64,000 nt of DNA, taken from positions 145,466-209,465 of the forward strand of contig JAVEYY010000002.1 in the NCBI GenBank assembly GCA_034003245.1. Reading direction: 5' to 3'. The position numbers were made by a program, and so were the translations under genes. Below, one piece after another: positions 1-8,647 of the stretch (the first letter of the stretch is position 1; every line of letters starts with the position of its first letter). The notes beneath the pieces are model-generated. The model did no database searches, was not told the DNA's origin, and saw only the letters and a list, made by a program, of their open reading frames with translations. This DNA is from Perlabentimonas sp034003245 (lineage in GTDB: Bacteria; Bacteroidota; Bacteroidia; Bacteroidales; Tenuifilaceae).

Positions 1-985
1 CGTCGTCGCCGTTAAGCTCATTCTGGATAGCGCAAGGTAGAGCGATATCAACCTTAAGTTCCCAAGGTTTTTTGCCTGCAATGAACTTAGCACCAGGGAA
101 TTTCTTGGCGTAGGGCTCAACGATATCTTGGTTCGAGTGACGAAGCTCAAGCATATAGGCAATTTTCTCTTCGTTTAATCCAGCCTCGTCGTAGATGTAT
201 CCATCGGGGCCAGAGATTGCCACAACTTTACCACCCAATTCGGTAGCTTTCATAGCGGCACCCCAAGCTACGTTGCCAAATCCTGATACAGAAATGGTTT
301 TGCCTTTAATGCAGATGTCGCGCTCCTTAAGCATGTGGTCAAGGAAATAGATAGCTCCAAAGCCAGTTGCTTCTGGACGGATGAGCGAACCACCCCAGTT
401 GAGACCTTTACCTGTGAAAACACCTGTGTGGTCACCAGCTAGTTTCTTGTACATTCCGTACATGTAACCAACCTCGCGAGCGCCAACTCCGATATCACCA
501 GCGGGAACGTCGGTTTCAGGACCGATATGCTTCCACAGCTCGAGCATAAACGCTTGGCAGAAACGCATGATTTCGTTATCGCTGCGACCCTTTGGGTTGA
601 AGTCAGAGCCACCTTTACCACCGCCCATAGGCAGGGTGGTAAGCGCATTCTTGAAAGTTTGCTCAAATCCGAGGAATTTAAGCGACGAGAGGTTTACGCT
701 TGGGTGGAAACGGATGCCGCCTTTGTATGGGCCAATGGCACCGTTAAACTGAACACGATAGCCAATATTTACGTGGATATTACCCTCGTCGTCTGCCCAT
801 GGCACCTTAAATATGAAAACGCGATCGGGCTCTACGATACGCTCAATAATTTTGTGTGCTTCAAATTTTGGGTTCTGGTTGTAAATCTCCTCTACTGATT
901 CAAGAACCTCGTGAACCGCCTGTAGGAATTCACTCTCACCGGGGTGTTTTTTCTCAAGGTCAGTCATTATTTTTTTAACATCCAT
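1..985 (-). CDS. gdhA: NADP-type glutamate dehydrogenase, N-terminal 328 codons (cut by window edge)
   Basis: Read on the minus strand from the ATG at 985, the protein begins MDVKKIMTDLEKKHPGESEF and stays open to the window edge. It carries the hexameric glutamate dehydrogenase signatures: GPYKGGIRFHP, then PMGGGKGGSDFNPKG with the catalytic lysine, then PAGDIGVGAREVGYMYG. The Rossmann segment VSGFGNVAWGAA is followed by SGPDGYIYD. Family members run to about 445 residues, so roughly 115 C-terminal residues lie outside. The enzyme interconverts 2-oxoglutarate plus ammonium and glutamate in the cytoplasm. NADP preference is inferred from the overall resemblance to the GdhA type. No convincing TAnnTTTG promoter was found in the 158 bases upstream. 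Confidence 0.95.
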   Translation of the reverse strand, partial: MDVKKIMTDLEKKHPGESEFLQAVHEVLESVEEIYNQNPKFEAHKIIERIVEPDRVFIFKVPWADDEGNIHVNIGYRVQFNGAIGPYKGGIRFHPSVNLSSLKFLGFEQTFKNALTTLPMGGGKGGSDFNPKGRSDNEIMRFCQAFMLELWKHIGPETDVPAGDIGVGAREVGYMYGMYKKLAGDHTGVFTGKGLNWGGSLIRPEATGFGAIYFLDHMLKERDICIKGKTISVSGFGNVAWGAAMKATELGGKVVAISGPDGYIYDEAGLNEEKIAYMLELRHSNQDIVEPYAKKFPGAKFIAGKKPWELKVDIALPCAIQNELNGDD

Positions 986-1143
986 AACTGAAAAGTTTTA
1001 AGTGTTTAAAACAAGAAAATCTCATTTTTTGTGAAGGGAAAACCCCCTCTGAAAACTGGTGTAAATATCCACACTAAAAACTAATTTTCAAAGGAAATCA
1101 AGGCGATAAAAACATGATATTAAACAGGTAACGCAGCCCCTTT

Positions 1144-4100
1144 TCAATCGTTTGGATGCTGATATTCGAGCAGATTGCCCTTTTGGGGTTTAAACACTAC
1201 CCCTTTGTTGTTTTTGCCATCGATATGGATTAGGAGCGATTCGTTGAAGCGGATGCATCGAACGTGATCTGTTTCGTGATGCGCTGGTTGGCTGTTGAGG
1301 AAATCAACATCAAATATGCCATCGTTTATGTAGGGATTCACGGTGAGATATCCTACTCGGAATGAGGTTAGATTCTGAAAGAAGTGAGTTCCCTGACTGG
1401 GATCGATCCGGAAGTTCTCGAGCCCCGACTCAACTATGGCTCTGGCTTCTGATATCTGAGACCATTTAATAGGGATACCAAGCCACGGATCGCTGCTTCC
1501 CCATCGGCCAGGGCCTACCAGCACGTAGTTTCGCCGATCGTCCATATACTGCCGATTTATGTATTCCACCTCCTGCGCAATTTGCTTGGTGTTGGCCGGG
1601 TTAAACATCTGGGGCTTAACGTACACCACATCGCTGATATTATCGATTCGGCCATGCCCCAATGCCGATTGGGAGTATATTATGGCGTCCTCAAGATTTA
1701 CCTGATCCCAAGGGAAATCGTCGGATTGCTCATTCTCAACAATTGGCCGTATTTGAAGAAGGTTAAAAATCTTGGGCATATCGTTTGGCACGTTGAGATT
1801 TGCCGCAAATTCAATCTCCACAGGGCAATTCATCTCCTTTTGTCCAATCTCCAGCAAATCACCAAGAATAGAGGCCAAGGGAAAGGTGTTGTACTTTAGG
1901 ATATTGGCAAATGTGACAACCTTTTTACCGCTAGCATGAATGCTGTCGATTATTGAGTGGTTTTGGAAATCGTAGGTTGACGCAACATGCTCGAAATCGG
2001 CATAGTTTTCGGCTTTATTGACATCAAGTTTAAGAAGATTTACGCCATCATCGGTTGAGGGGACAAAACTTTGCGGTCGCATATCAAGGGCGTAAAACAA
2101 CTTTTGAGTCTCCCTAACTGCCATGTCGGGTTGAGAGAGCTGTAGTATCTTTTTAGGGAATTTTGGCGAAAATCGTAACGATATTCCTCCATCAACAATT
2201 AGTTTTCCCAGTCCATATCCAACGGTGGCAATGCCATGCTCGGGTTTCTCGGAGCCAATTGGATAGAAGTTAATGGATCGGGCAACGCCCGAGAGCGTGG
2301 GCAGGAACACATCGCCATGCTGATTTCCGCAGACTTCTTGAAGAATTATCCCCATCTTTTCCTCATCAATTACGTTGCTGGTTGCAGCCATATACGCCTT
2401 GCTAGCCTTAAAGAATACCGATGCGTAAACGCTCTTTATGGCCTGTTGTAGCATTTGAAGCATCTGCTCCTTGTTGCTGACGCTGGGAACCATGTATGTA
2501 GAGTAGATACCGGCAAATGGTTGGTAGTGCGAATCCTCGAGTTTGCTCGATGAGCGAACGGCAATGGGCTGCGTAAGAACGGTAATCACAACACGTAGGT
2601 CATCAATTAGCCGTTGGGGGAGTTGTGCGTCCAGAAATTTACCAAGGATTTGGTGGTCGGGCATATCGGACATGCCCACTTTGAAAAGGTTATTCGAGTC
2701 CAAAAACTCATCGTAAAACTCGGTGCTGATTACAACTGTACGGGGGATTGCAATAACCACATTGGGATACTTGTTGTATAGCTGGTTATCCTTTATTAAC
2801 GTGTTTACAAAGGCCAGCCCCCTTGCTTTTCCTCCTATTGATCCATTGCCAATTCGGGTAAAAAATCGGTACTCATCGAAGCGTTTGGGATCGAACATGG
2901 CGATAACACCCCTATTTTTCCCTGTTCGATATGCCGATATGGCGTGATAAAGGAACTTGCGAGCCTCGTCGAGTGAGTGAAAATCGTTTATTGAAAGCGG
3001 TTTGAATAGTTGCCCCACAGAAAAAAGTGCACGTGCATTGAGCCATTTCGAGAGGTGATCGCGAGTTGAGTGGAATATTAGCGAATCGTCGGCTACGGTA
3101 AGCAGCTGTTTTTGGAGCGCGGGCAAGTCCTCGGCCCGGCAAATTTCCTGATTGGTCTTGGGGTCGTAAAAGATGAAGTCGCCAAAACCAAAGTTGGCGA
3201 TAATATAATCGCGTAGATCGATATTGTATGACTGAACATACTTATGGATAAAACCAACACCCAAATCTTTGGCAAATCGTTGGTTGGTTATGTCTGAACT
3301 CTGGAGTAGGAAAGGCATATTTGGATCATCTTGCCTAATCTGTTCACATAGTTTTAAACCGAGTTTTCCTTCCTGATCGCGCTTCTGATTGACTTTAAAG
3401 CTAACATCCGAAATTACACCCAGAACGTTTGGTTTATATCGGTTGTATAGCTCAAGCGCTTCGTTGTAGTTTTTTGCTAACAAAATTTTTGGCCGACCCC
3501 TCATCCGTAGCACTCGCTTGTGTTCATTGAGCGCTTCCTGCATAAAGCTACGGGCTTGCCGCATCACAATTTTATACAGCAAGGGCATCATGGTGGAGTA
3601 GTATCGAACAGAGTCTTCCACCACAATAATGGATTGAACACCAACTTCAAGAATGTCGTTATCGGCGTTCATTCTATCCTCAATCAGTTTAATTATTGCA
3701 AGCAGCAAGTCGGCATTGCCTAACCAGCTGAAAATGTAATCAATCCCTGTTAGGTCTTCTCTTTCGAGCCGAACTGAAACCTCACGCGAGAAGTGAGTAA
3801 GGATAACTAGCGGAACCTGCGGTAGTCGTTTTTTAATCAGCTTGGCAAGTTCGAACGTATCCACATCGCCCACGTTAAGCATGGAGATGATTAGGTCAAT
3901 CTTTTCGTCGCTGTTGATAACCTCGAGGGCCTCGCGAGCCGAGTGCACCTGAATGAAGCTTGGGGGATAGCGTAAACTCAACGAAACGTACTCGTTGAAA
4001 ATTTGCTCATCTATTCGGCCATCCTCCTCGAGCATAAATGCATCGTAGTGGCTGCAGATTAGCAAAACCCTGTAGATCCGCTTTTGCATTAGCATATCGA

Positions 4101-4158
4101 ACGCTGTCTCGGAGAAATCGAGCGTAAACGCAGCTTTGTATTCCTGTAAGGTTTGCAT
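1144..4158 (-). CDS. Receiver-like / PEP-pyruvate-binding domain fusion protein
   Basis: The protein has about 1004 residues from the ATG at 4158; an in-frame GTG at 4164 gives two more. Two receiver-like domains occupy roughly residues 30-155 and 185-325. The first has Met where the phospho-accepting Asp should be (LIISMLNVGD), while the second keeps an Asp (VISDVSF). From about residue 430 to the end it resembles the ATP-grasp half of pyruvate phosphate dikinase / PEP synthase, with SIGGKARGLAF, AVRSSSKLEDS followed by FAGIYSTY, and LLQIRPIV. The phospho-histidine swivel domain and the TIM barrel of true PPDK are absent, so PEP synthesis is unlikely. It follows the small beta-barrel gene by 12 bases and probably shares its mRNA. 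The substrate is unknown. Confidence 0.85.
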   Translation of the reverse strand: MQTLQEYKAAFTLDFSETAFDMLMQKRIYRVLLICSHYDAFMLEEDGRIDEQIFNEYVSLSLRYPPSFIQVHSAREALEVINSDEKIDLIISMLNVGDVDTFELAKLIKKRLPQVPLVILTHFSREVSVRLEREDLTGIDYIFSWLGNADLLLAIIKLIEDRMNADNDILEVGVQSIIVVEDSVRYYSTMMPLLYKIVMRQARSFMQEALNEHKRVLRMRGRPKILLAKNYNEALELYNRYKPNVLGVISDVSFKVNQKRDQEGKLGLKLCEQIRQDDPNMPFLLQSSDITNQRFAKDLGVGFIHKYVQSYNIDLRDYIIANFGFGDFIFYDPKTNQEICRAEDLPALQKQLLTVADDSLIFHSTRDHLSKWLNARALFSVGQLFKPLSINDFHSLDEARKFLYHAISAYRTGKNRGVIAMFDPKRFDEYRFFTRIGNGSIGGKARGLAFVNTLIKDNQLYNKYPNVVIAIPRTVVISTEFYDEFLDSNNLFKVGMSDMPDHQILGKFLDAQLPQRLIDDLRVVITVLTQPIAVRSSSKLEDSHYQPFAGIYSTYMVPSVSNKEQMLQMLQQAIKSVYASVFFKASKAYMAATSNVIDEEKMGIILQEVCGNQHGDVFLPTLSGVARSINFYPIGSEKPEHGIATVGYGLGKLIVDGGISLRFSPKFPKKILQLSQPDMAVRETQKLFYALDMRPQSFVPSTDDGVNLLKLDVNKAENYADFEHVASTYDFQNHSIIDSIHASGKKVVTFANILKYNTFPLASILGDLLEIGQKEMNCPVEIEFAANLNVPNDMPKIFNLLQIRPIVENEQSDDFPWDQVNLEDAIIYSQSALGHGRIDNISDVVYVKPQMFNPANTKQIAQEVEYINRQYMDDRRNYVLVGPGRWGSSDPWLGIPIKWSQISEARAIVESGLENFRIDPSQGTHFFQNLTSFRVGYLTVNPYINDGIFDVDFLNSQPAHHETDHVRCIRFNESLLIHIDGKNNKGVVFKPQKGNLLEYQHPND

Positions 4159-4170
4159 ACTCACTGTCGA

Positions 4171-4854
4171 TTAAAATGCGAACGATAATCCTATAGTTCC
4201 CTTCAGGAACCATTTGGGCGTAAACCCATTATTCTCGTCGTATGGCAATTCGCTTCTAAAAGTCCAGTTATCAGTTAACAAATAGCTTACCGTTGGAGAT
4301 AGTACAATTCCAAATCGCCAGATCTTGTAGTTGAGGCGTAGACTGGCATCGGCTGTTGCATAAAACCGATTATCGATTTCGAACTGATACAGGTACTCAT
4401 TTCCGTTCCAAAAAATGTATCCCATACCATTGTCGGGGGTAGCAACACCCAGGTTTGCTCCCAGGTTAAGTTCAACATTCTTTGGAAAAATACTCATTAA
4501 AAGCTGAAGAAGCAAATCACTAAAGCTATGGGTATGACTGCTGATAGAAAGATCTCGTTGGGTAGTCGATCGTATGGTGAGGTAAATTGGTGCAGAGTAT
4601 AATGACGAGGCTCCTTCCATATCGCTAACGCTTGTAATTCCAAGCCTGTAGCCAAATCGCTTCGAAAAGTAATGCGATGTTTTTAAGCTAAGAATTTGGC
4701 CCGATAGAATGGGGGCAGTATGCGATCCCGAAAGAGATGGGTAAATTCCAAAATCTAGACTAATATCGCGAAAGTAGTAATTATCAAAGTTTTTTTGGGC
4801 TTCAGAATTGCTGGAAACCAGCAAAAAAACAAGTATGATCAACAATCCTCTCAT
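4171..4854 (-). CDS. Small secreted/outer-membrane beta-barrel-like protein, family not recognised
   Basis: This 227-residue protein starts with a clear signal peptide (MRGLLIILVFLLVSSNSEAQ) and ends in Phe (GLSFAF), as many outer-membrane barrels do. The middle alternates short hydrophobic and polar stretches, and the last third repeats a strand-like pattern (RLNYKIWRFGIVLSPTVSYLL), suggesting a barrel of about 8 to 10 strands. I recognise no named family. It lies 32 bases after the alkaline phosphatase-like gene and 12 bases before the PEP-binding fusion on the same strand, so the three are probably co-transcribed. Any functional link between them is inference. Confidence 0.7.
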   Translation of the reverse strand: MRGLLIILVFLLVSSNSEAQKNFDNYYFRDISLDFGIYPSLSGSHTAPILSGQILSLKTSHYFSKRFGYRLGITSVSDMEGASSLYSAPIYLTIRSTTQRDLSISSHTHSFSDLLLQLLMSIFPKNVELNLGANLGVATPDNGMGYIFWNGNEYLYQFEIDNRFYATADASLRLNYKIWRFGIVLSPTVSYLLTDNWTFRSELPYDENNGFTPKWFLKGTIGLSFAF

Positions 4855-4886
4855 TCAATTTCGGTTTTTAAAAGTAAGTCATCGAT

Positions 4887-6539
4887 TTACTCAATAATCT
4901 CTTTTATGGGTTTACCCGTGGCACCGCTGGGCCAGTTTATTCCTATAAGGGTTGATATGGTAGGTGCAACATCCGACATATTAACAGGTTCTAACACCTG
5001 GCGGCGCTTCATTTTCCAGCCATACCAAATTAAGGGTACATGCGAATCGTAGCTATAGGGAGAATTGGCCGAAGTTATGCTTCCATTCTTCTCAACCCAA
5101 CCAGGTTCCAGATTGATAATCACATCGCCGGAACGGCGCTGGTTGTAGCTATTCTGAAATTTCTCGAAAATACCACTTGTGAAATTGCTCGTCTGTAGAT
5201 TGTATGCAGTGGCTGCATTGGCCACGCCTGTTAATTGCAGCAGGAACATGGCAACCCTATCCTGAAAATCGCGGAGCACTAAGTTTGAATCCTCTATTAA
5301 CCTTCGGTTGAGGTATATTTGTTTTTCCTGATAGCCTAATATCCAGTTCCCAGTACCGTACACAACATTTAAGTAACTGCTCAGCAGCATAATGGCTTTT
5401 TGTGGCTCAAAATAGCCACCTGGTATTTTCGACTTCTCAAGGTGTTCAGGCGATGCGCTAACACCCTGATCGGATGTTAAAATTAGAAGATAGTTATGTC
5501 GGCCAACTTCGCTGTTGAGGAATGCGATAAAATGCTCAAGTTCCCGGTCGAGCCTTAGGAACGTATCCTCCATTTCGATGGAGTGTGGGCCATACTTATT
5601 CCCAATTTTACGAGTGGGAGTGAAGGTAACCGAAAGAAAATCGGTGTGATTGTCCTTCCCCAGCTCCTCGCCAATAATTGCGGCAATGGCTAAATCTTTG
5701 GTGTAGGTTATACCAAATGGAGTTTCGAGAAGTGGGGTGTAGTCGCGAATAGGTTTTTTGAACTGTAAAACAACACCCTTAACCAATCGCGCCAGCTTAT
5801 CGGTAATACGCTTGAGGGCTTGTGGTTCCTGAATGGCTGTGGTATCGGCCTCTACGTAGCTGGTTAATGGATTAAGAAGATTCCAGTCGCGACTAAGATA
5901 AATTTCACCAAAGCCTTTGGTATTTAACGTATCAACCCAAGAGGGAAGTGCATTCATGTAATGGGAGTTGGTAATCCAAGTGCCCCGCTCAGTATCAAGC
6001 CAGAATGCGCCATTGGCATTATGTCCGCTTGTAATAACTGCCGACGAGGGTTCGAGCGAGATACCAATAACCTTCGATTTGGGATTAATCATTCGAATCT
6101 CATCGCCTATGGTGCTGGTAATGATGTTACGTGGTGAGTATTTTCCATTCAGGTAACTACCCCCCACGGTTCGAACTTTTTCATCGACAATGGCATGAAC
6201 TTCGGAACCCGAAATGGGCGAAAACCATCGATCCGATACTATACCATGAATACTTGGATAGGTTCCTGTTGCTATGGTGGCTAATCCTGGCATCGATTGG
6301 GTGAGTAGATAATTGAATCGGGCATTTCTACAAAATGCCCCCTCGTTCATTAGTTGCTTGAATCCTCCCTCAGAAAACTTGTCGGAGTAGCGTTGCAAAT
6401 AATCGTAGCGCATTTGGCTTACCACAATCTGGACAATAAGTTGTGGTCTCTCCGATGGAATGCTTCTTTGCGCCGAAACCCAAGATGAGGTTAGAAGGAG
6501 GAGTAAGGTAAGTGAGGGGGAAAATCGATTGGTTATCAT
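4887..6539 (-). CDS. Alkaline phosphatase-superfamily protein with degraded active site (probable pseudo-enzyme)
   Basis: The protein has 550 residues and a signal peptide cleaved near SWVSAQ. Its framework matches the Bacteroidota PafA-type alkaline phosphatase / phosphodiesterase family: VVxQMRYDYLQRY, ATIATGTYPSIHGI, DTFLRLDRELE, YDSHVPLIWYGW. From memory of the PafA active site, most key positions differ. The first metal-binding Asp of VVDQMR is Ser41. The nucleophile Thr position is Ser (LLTQSMPG). The Lys and Arg after VIGIS are Glu and Ser (ISLEPSS). The Asp and His of the D-x3-H motif are Arg and Asn (TRKIGNKYG). The Asp-His pair is Asp-Gln (TSDQG). The late His of YDSHVP remains. Activity is therefore doubtful; a binding or scaffold role is possible. 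It is first in a row with the barrel protein and the PEP-binding fusion. Confidence 0.85.
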   Translation of the reverse strand: MITNRFSPSLTLLLLLTSSWVSAQRSIPSERPQLIVQIVVSQMRYDYLQRYSDKFSEGGFKQLMNEGAFCRNARFNYLLTQSMPGLATIATGTYPSIHGIVSDRWFSPISGSEVHAIVDEKVRTVGGSYLNGKYSPRNIITSTIGDEIRMINPKSKVIGISLEPSSAVITSGHNANGAFWLDTERGTWITNSHYMNALPSWVDTLNTKGFGEIYLSRDWNLLNPLTSYVEADTTAIQEPQALKRITDKLARLVKGVVLQFKKPIRDYTPLLETPFGITYTKDLAIAAIIGEELGKDNHTDFLSVTFTPTRKIGNKYGPHSIEMEDTFLRLDRELEHFIAFLNSEVGRHNYLLILTSDQGVSASPEHLEKSKIPGGYFEPQKAIMLLSSYLNVVYGTGNWILGYQEKQIYLNRRLIEDSNLVLRDFQDRVAMFLLQLTGVANAATAYNLQTSNFTSGIFEKFQNSYNQRRSGDVIINLEPGWVEKNGSITSANSPYSYDSHVPLIWYGWKMKRRQVLEPVNMSDVAPTISTLIGINWPSGATGKPIKEIIE

Positions 6540-6564
6540 ATCAAAAAAAGTTTACAAAAAATGA

Positions 6565-6584
6565 GGGAACTTCATTACGTTCCC
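6565..6584 (-). terminator. Probable terminator of the M14 peptidase gene
   Basis: On the minus strand GGGAAC pairs with GTTCCC across an eight-base loop and is followed by TCATTTTTTG. It lies 36 bases past the peptidase stop codon and 26 bases before the phosphatase-like start. A TACTTTTG match to the Bacteroidota -7 box (6595-6588, minus) lies just upstream, so the hairpin could instead sit in the leader of the next gene. Confidence 0.45.
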
Positions 6585-6619
6585 CCACAAAAGTAGAAAA
6601 AAAACGATGTGTTTCTAGG

Positions 6620-8542
6620 TTAACGAGGGTTTGGCGAAAAAAGAATTTTTCGGGAATACATCGTATTGTCTACCTTCACTCTTACTATGTAATACCCCAT
6701 CGAAAGCGGTCTCTTTGGTCGCCATTCAAAGGAATGTAGCCCTGGATTAAGAGTTTCGCTAAGTATAGAAGCAACCTTCTGACCCGTAACCTGTGTAATG
6801 TCAATCTGAGTAAACGCCTGTTCACCAATAGTAAACTCAATTGTTAGAACATCGGCAAATGGGTTTGGACATATTTTTAGGCCATTAAGGTTACTATTTA
6901 AAATCTTAATCCCAACCGGAGTAAGCATAATTGCCATTGTTGTGTCCGATTCTATCGAGATATTATCATCGTATTGGTTAAAACCATCTGCATTCACCAC
7001 TATTGGGTAGGTTCCACTTGATATTGAGCCAAAATTGGCCAACCCGCTGGAGTTTGTGGTTTGGGTTTGCCCATTTAGGGTAATTGTGGCGTTTGTAATA
7101 GGCTCGTCTTGGTGTTTTACCTCAACTTCAACCAAATGTTGGCCAACCGCTTTAAGTACAATGTTCTTAGATACCGACGAAGTGAAGTTATCCAAGGTGA
7201 CCGAATGGGTTTGGCTTATGTAGTTCTCGGCCGAGTAGGTAATATTCCAAGTTCCGGCATCCAAAAATCGCGTGTAATTCCCAAACACAGGATTTGTGAA
7301 AATATGCGAGTTGTCCTTGTCGTGCCCTGCGATGGTTATTGTTGCCTGCAATGGTTCTCCTTGGGTGTTGGTTACAGTTCCCGAAATACCCGTTAGGGCT
7401 AGTTCCATGTAAGTTAACATGGCCTCTCGGTTATAGTTCCAGAAATTGGGGAGAAGCGAACTCTCGGGGGCTTTTGTACCGGAGATTTCGAGGGTAATTT
7501 CGCGGCAGTGATGCCAGTAATTCATGTAATCCTGTCGGCCACCGGCCACAACGTACCAGTCGCCACCGTGGGTTACGCCGTAATTTTCGCCTGTAAAGTA
7601 GCCCGCAGGGCTATTGGCTTGGGCATTATCGGCGTACTGTCGACTAATCTTATAGAACCAGTTATGGTCGGCATGCCGGTTGGTTGAGCTGGTCCAGGTA
7701 TCCCAGGGGAAATTTGCCAGCTCTATGCCTCCATGAAAATTGGCCGAAAGGACAAAATTGCGGCTGGCCGCATAGTTCATCATGGCCACAGTTTCGGGCT
7801 GATGAGCACCATTGGGGTTGCTTCCGGCACGAGGATCGGGAAAGTTCCTGTTGATATCGTAGTTGTTGGCATTATATCGCCTTGCACCATTAACCGTGCT
7901 GTTCCCGTAGTAGTATGTGCCATCGGGATTGGCGTTGGGGTTTATGAAGATAGCAATGTTGTTCACAAGATTGGCCACTCTACTATCGGTTTCGTAATTT
8001 GTAAGCAGGTAGTCAATTAACCTGAGCATCAAAACGTAACCAGTAATCTCATCGCCGTGCATGGAGCTGGTGTAGAGGAATTCGGGTTCGGGCTCATCTT
8101 CCAGAACATTATCGGATATCTTCACTACATATAACTTTCTACCTTCAACGGAAGTGCCAATACTATCGAGTTTGCAGAGTGCTGGGTATTTTTTTTCGTA
8201 TGCTTTCATCATCTCGCGGTACGTCTCGTAGGTAGGGTAGCGATCCCAACTGGCCATTTCGGCCAGCGATGCGCCCATGACTTTAGCCTTTGTGCTAGCC
8301 GTGGGGAATGGTAACTCATCCGTAGCAAAGCCTAAGGCTATCAGCTTTGAATATTCTGCTGAGCTGGCGAAGGCATATATGGTGTCGCCAATAACCCTGT
8401 CGATGCTAACGGTTTGAGTGATTGTTGAGTTGATGATGCTCCTGTTTGGTTCAACCAACCGGAAGTAATGCTCTTGCGCCAAAGCAGTGTTTAGAATAAG
8501 CGAAAAGGCCAGTAGAGGCAGAATAATTTTTTTGTATTGCAT
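6620..8542 (-). CDS. Secreted M14 zinc carboxypeptidase with T9SS C-terminal sorting domain
   Basis: The 640-residue protein opens with a signal peptide (cleaved near NTALAQ) and a propeptide-like stretch. The M14 domain spans about residues 105-400: zinc ligands in SSMHGDEITGY, INPNANPDG, ARRYNANNYDINRNFPDP with the substrate-binding Arg, the third ligand in SANFHGG, and the catalytic Glu in REITLEISG. Two carboxypeptidase-regulatory-like beta-sandwich repeats follow (ISGTVTNTQGEPLQATI and a second near ITLNGQTQTTNSSG). The last 80 residues form a type A type IX secretion signal (ICPNPFADVL, then GYYIVRVKV), so the enzyme should be exported and anchored at or released from the surface. It probably takes C-terminal residues from peptides for nutrition. 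A minus promoter lies at 8566-8597. Confidence 0.92.
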   Translation of the reverse strand: MQYKKIILPLLAFSLILNTALAQEHYFRLVEPNRSIINSTITQTVSIDRVIGDTIYAFASSAEYSKLIALGFATDELPFPTASTKAKVMGASLAEMASWDRYPTYETYREMMKAYEKKYPALCKLDSIGTSVEGRKLYVVKISDNVLEDEPEPEFLYTSSMHGDEITGYVLMLRLIDYLLTNYETDSRVANLVNNIAIFINPNANPDGTYYYGNSTVNGARRYNANNYDINRNFPDPRAGSNPNGAHQPETVAMMNYAASRNFVLSANFHGGIELANFPWDTWTSSTNRHADHNWFYKISRQYADNAQANSPAGYFTGENYGVTHGGDWYVVAGGRQDYMNYWHHCREITLEISGTKAPESSLLPNFWNYNREAMLTYMELALTGISGTVTNTQGEPLQATITIAGHDKDNSHIFTNPVFGNYTRFLDAGTWNITYSAENYISQTHSVTLDNFTSSVSKNIVLKAVGQHLVEVEVKHQDEPITNATITLNGQTQTTNSSGLANFGSISSGTYPIVVNADGFNQYDDNISIESDTTMAIMLTPVGIKILNSNLNGLKICPNPFADVLTIEFTIGEQAFTQIDITQVTGQKVASILSETLNPGLHSFEWRPKRPLSMGYYIVRVKVDNTMYSRKILFSPNPR

Positions 8543-8565
8543 TCGGAAAAAGATTTTTCAATGTC

Positions 8566-8597
8566 CAAAGTTAGCGTATTATTGTTGGTTTTTGCAA
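8566..8597 (-). promoter_or_regulatory. Bacteroidota-type promoter of the M14 peptidase gene
   Basis: On the minus strand a TTG (8597-8595) is followed by 21 bases and TAACTTTG (8573-8566), a full match to the TAnnTTTG -7 box. The start codon at 8542 is 24 bases further on. The -33 part lies just beside the T-run of the ychF terminator. Confidence 0.55.
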
Positions 8598-8602
8598 TAA
8601 AA

Positions 8603-8626
8603 AAAGGGCTGAAGATTCAGCCCTTT
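8603..8626 (-). terminator. Intrinsic terminator of ychF
   Basis: A stem of AAAGGGCTGAA pairing with TTCAGCCCTTT is followed on the minus strand by a run of T (the last stem Ts plus TTTTATT). It begins 21 bases beyond the ychF stop codon. Confidence 0.85.
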
Positions 8627-8647
8627 ATAACATCTCAAAAAAATAAA

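Noticed and set aside
527..898. Plus-strand open frame of 123 codons
   Set aside because: It lies antisense to the strongly conserved glutamate dehydrogenase gene and its translation resembles no protein.
1144..4158. Calling the gene PEP synthase or pyruvate phosphate dikinase
   Set aside because: Only the ATP-grasp part matches; swivel and TIM-barrel domains are missing.
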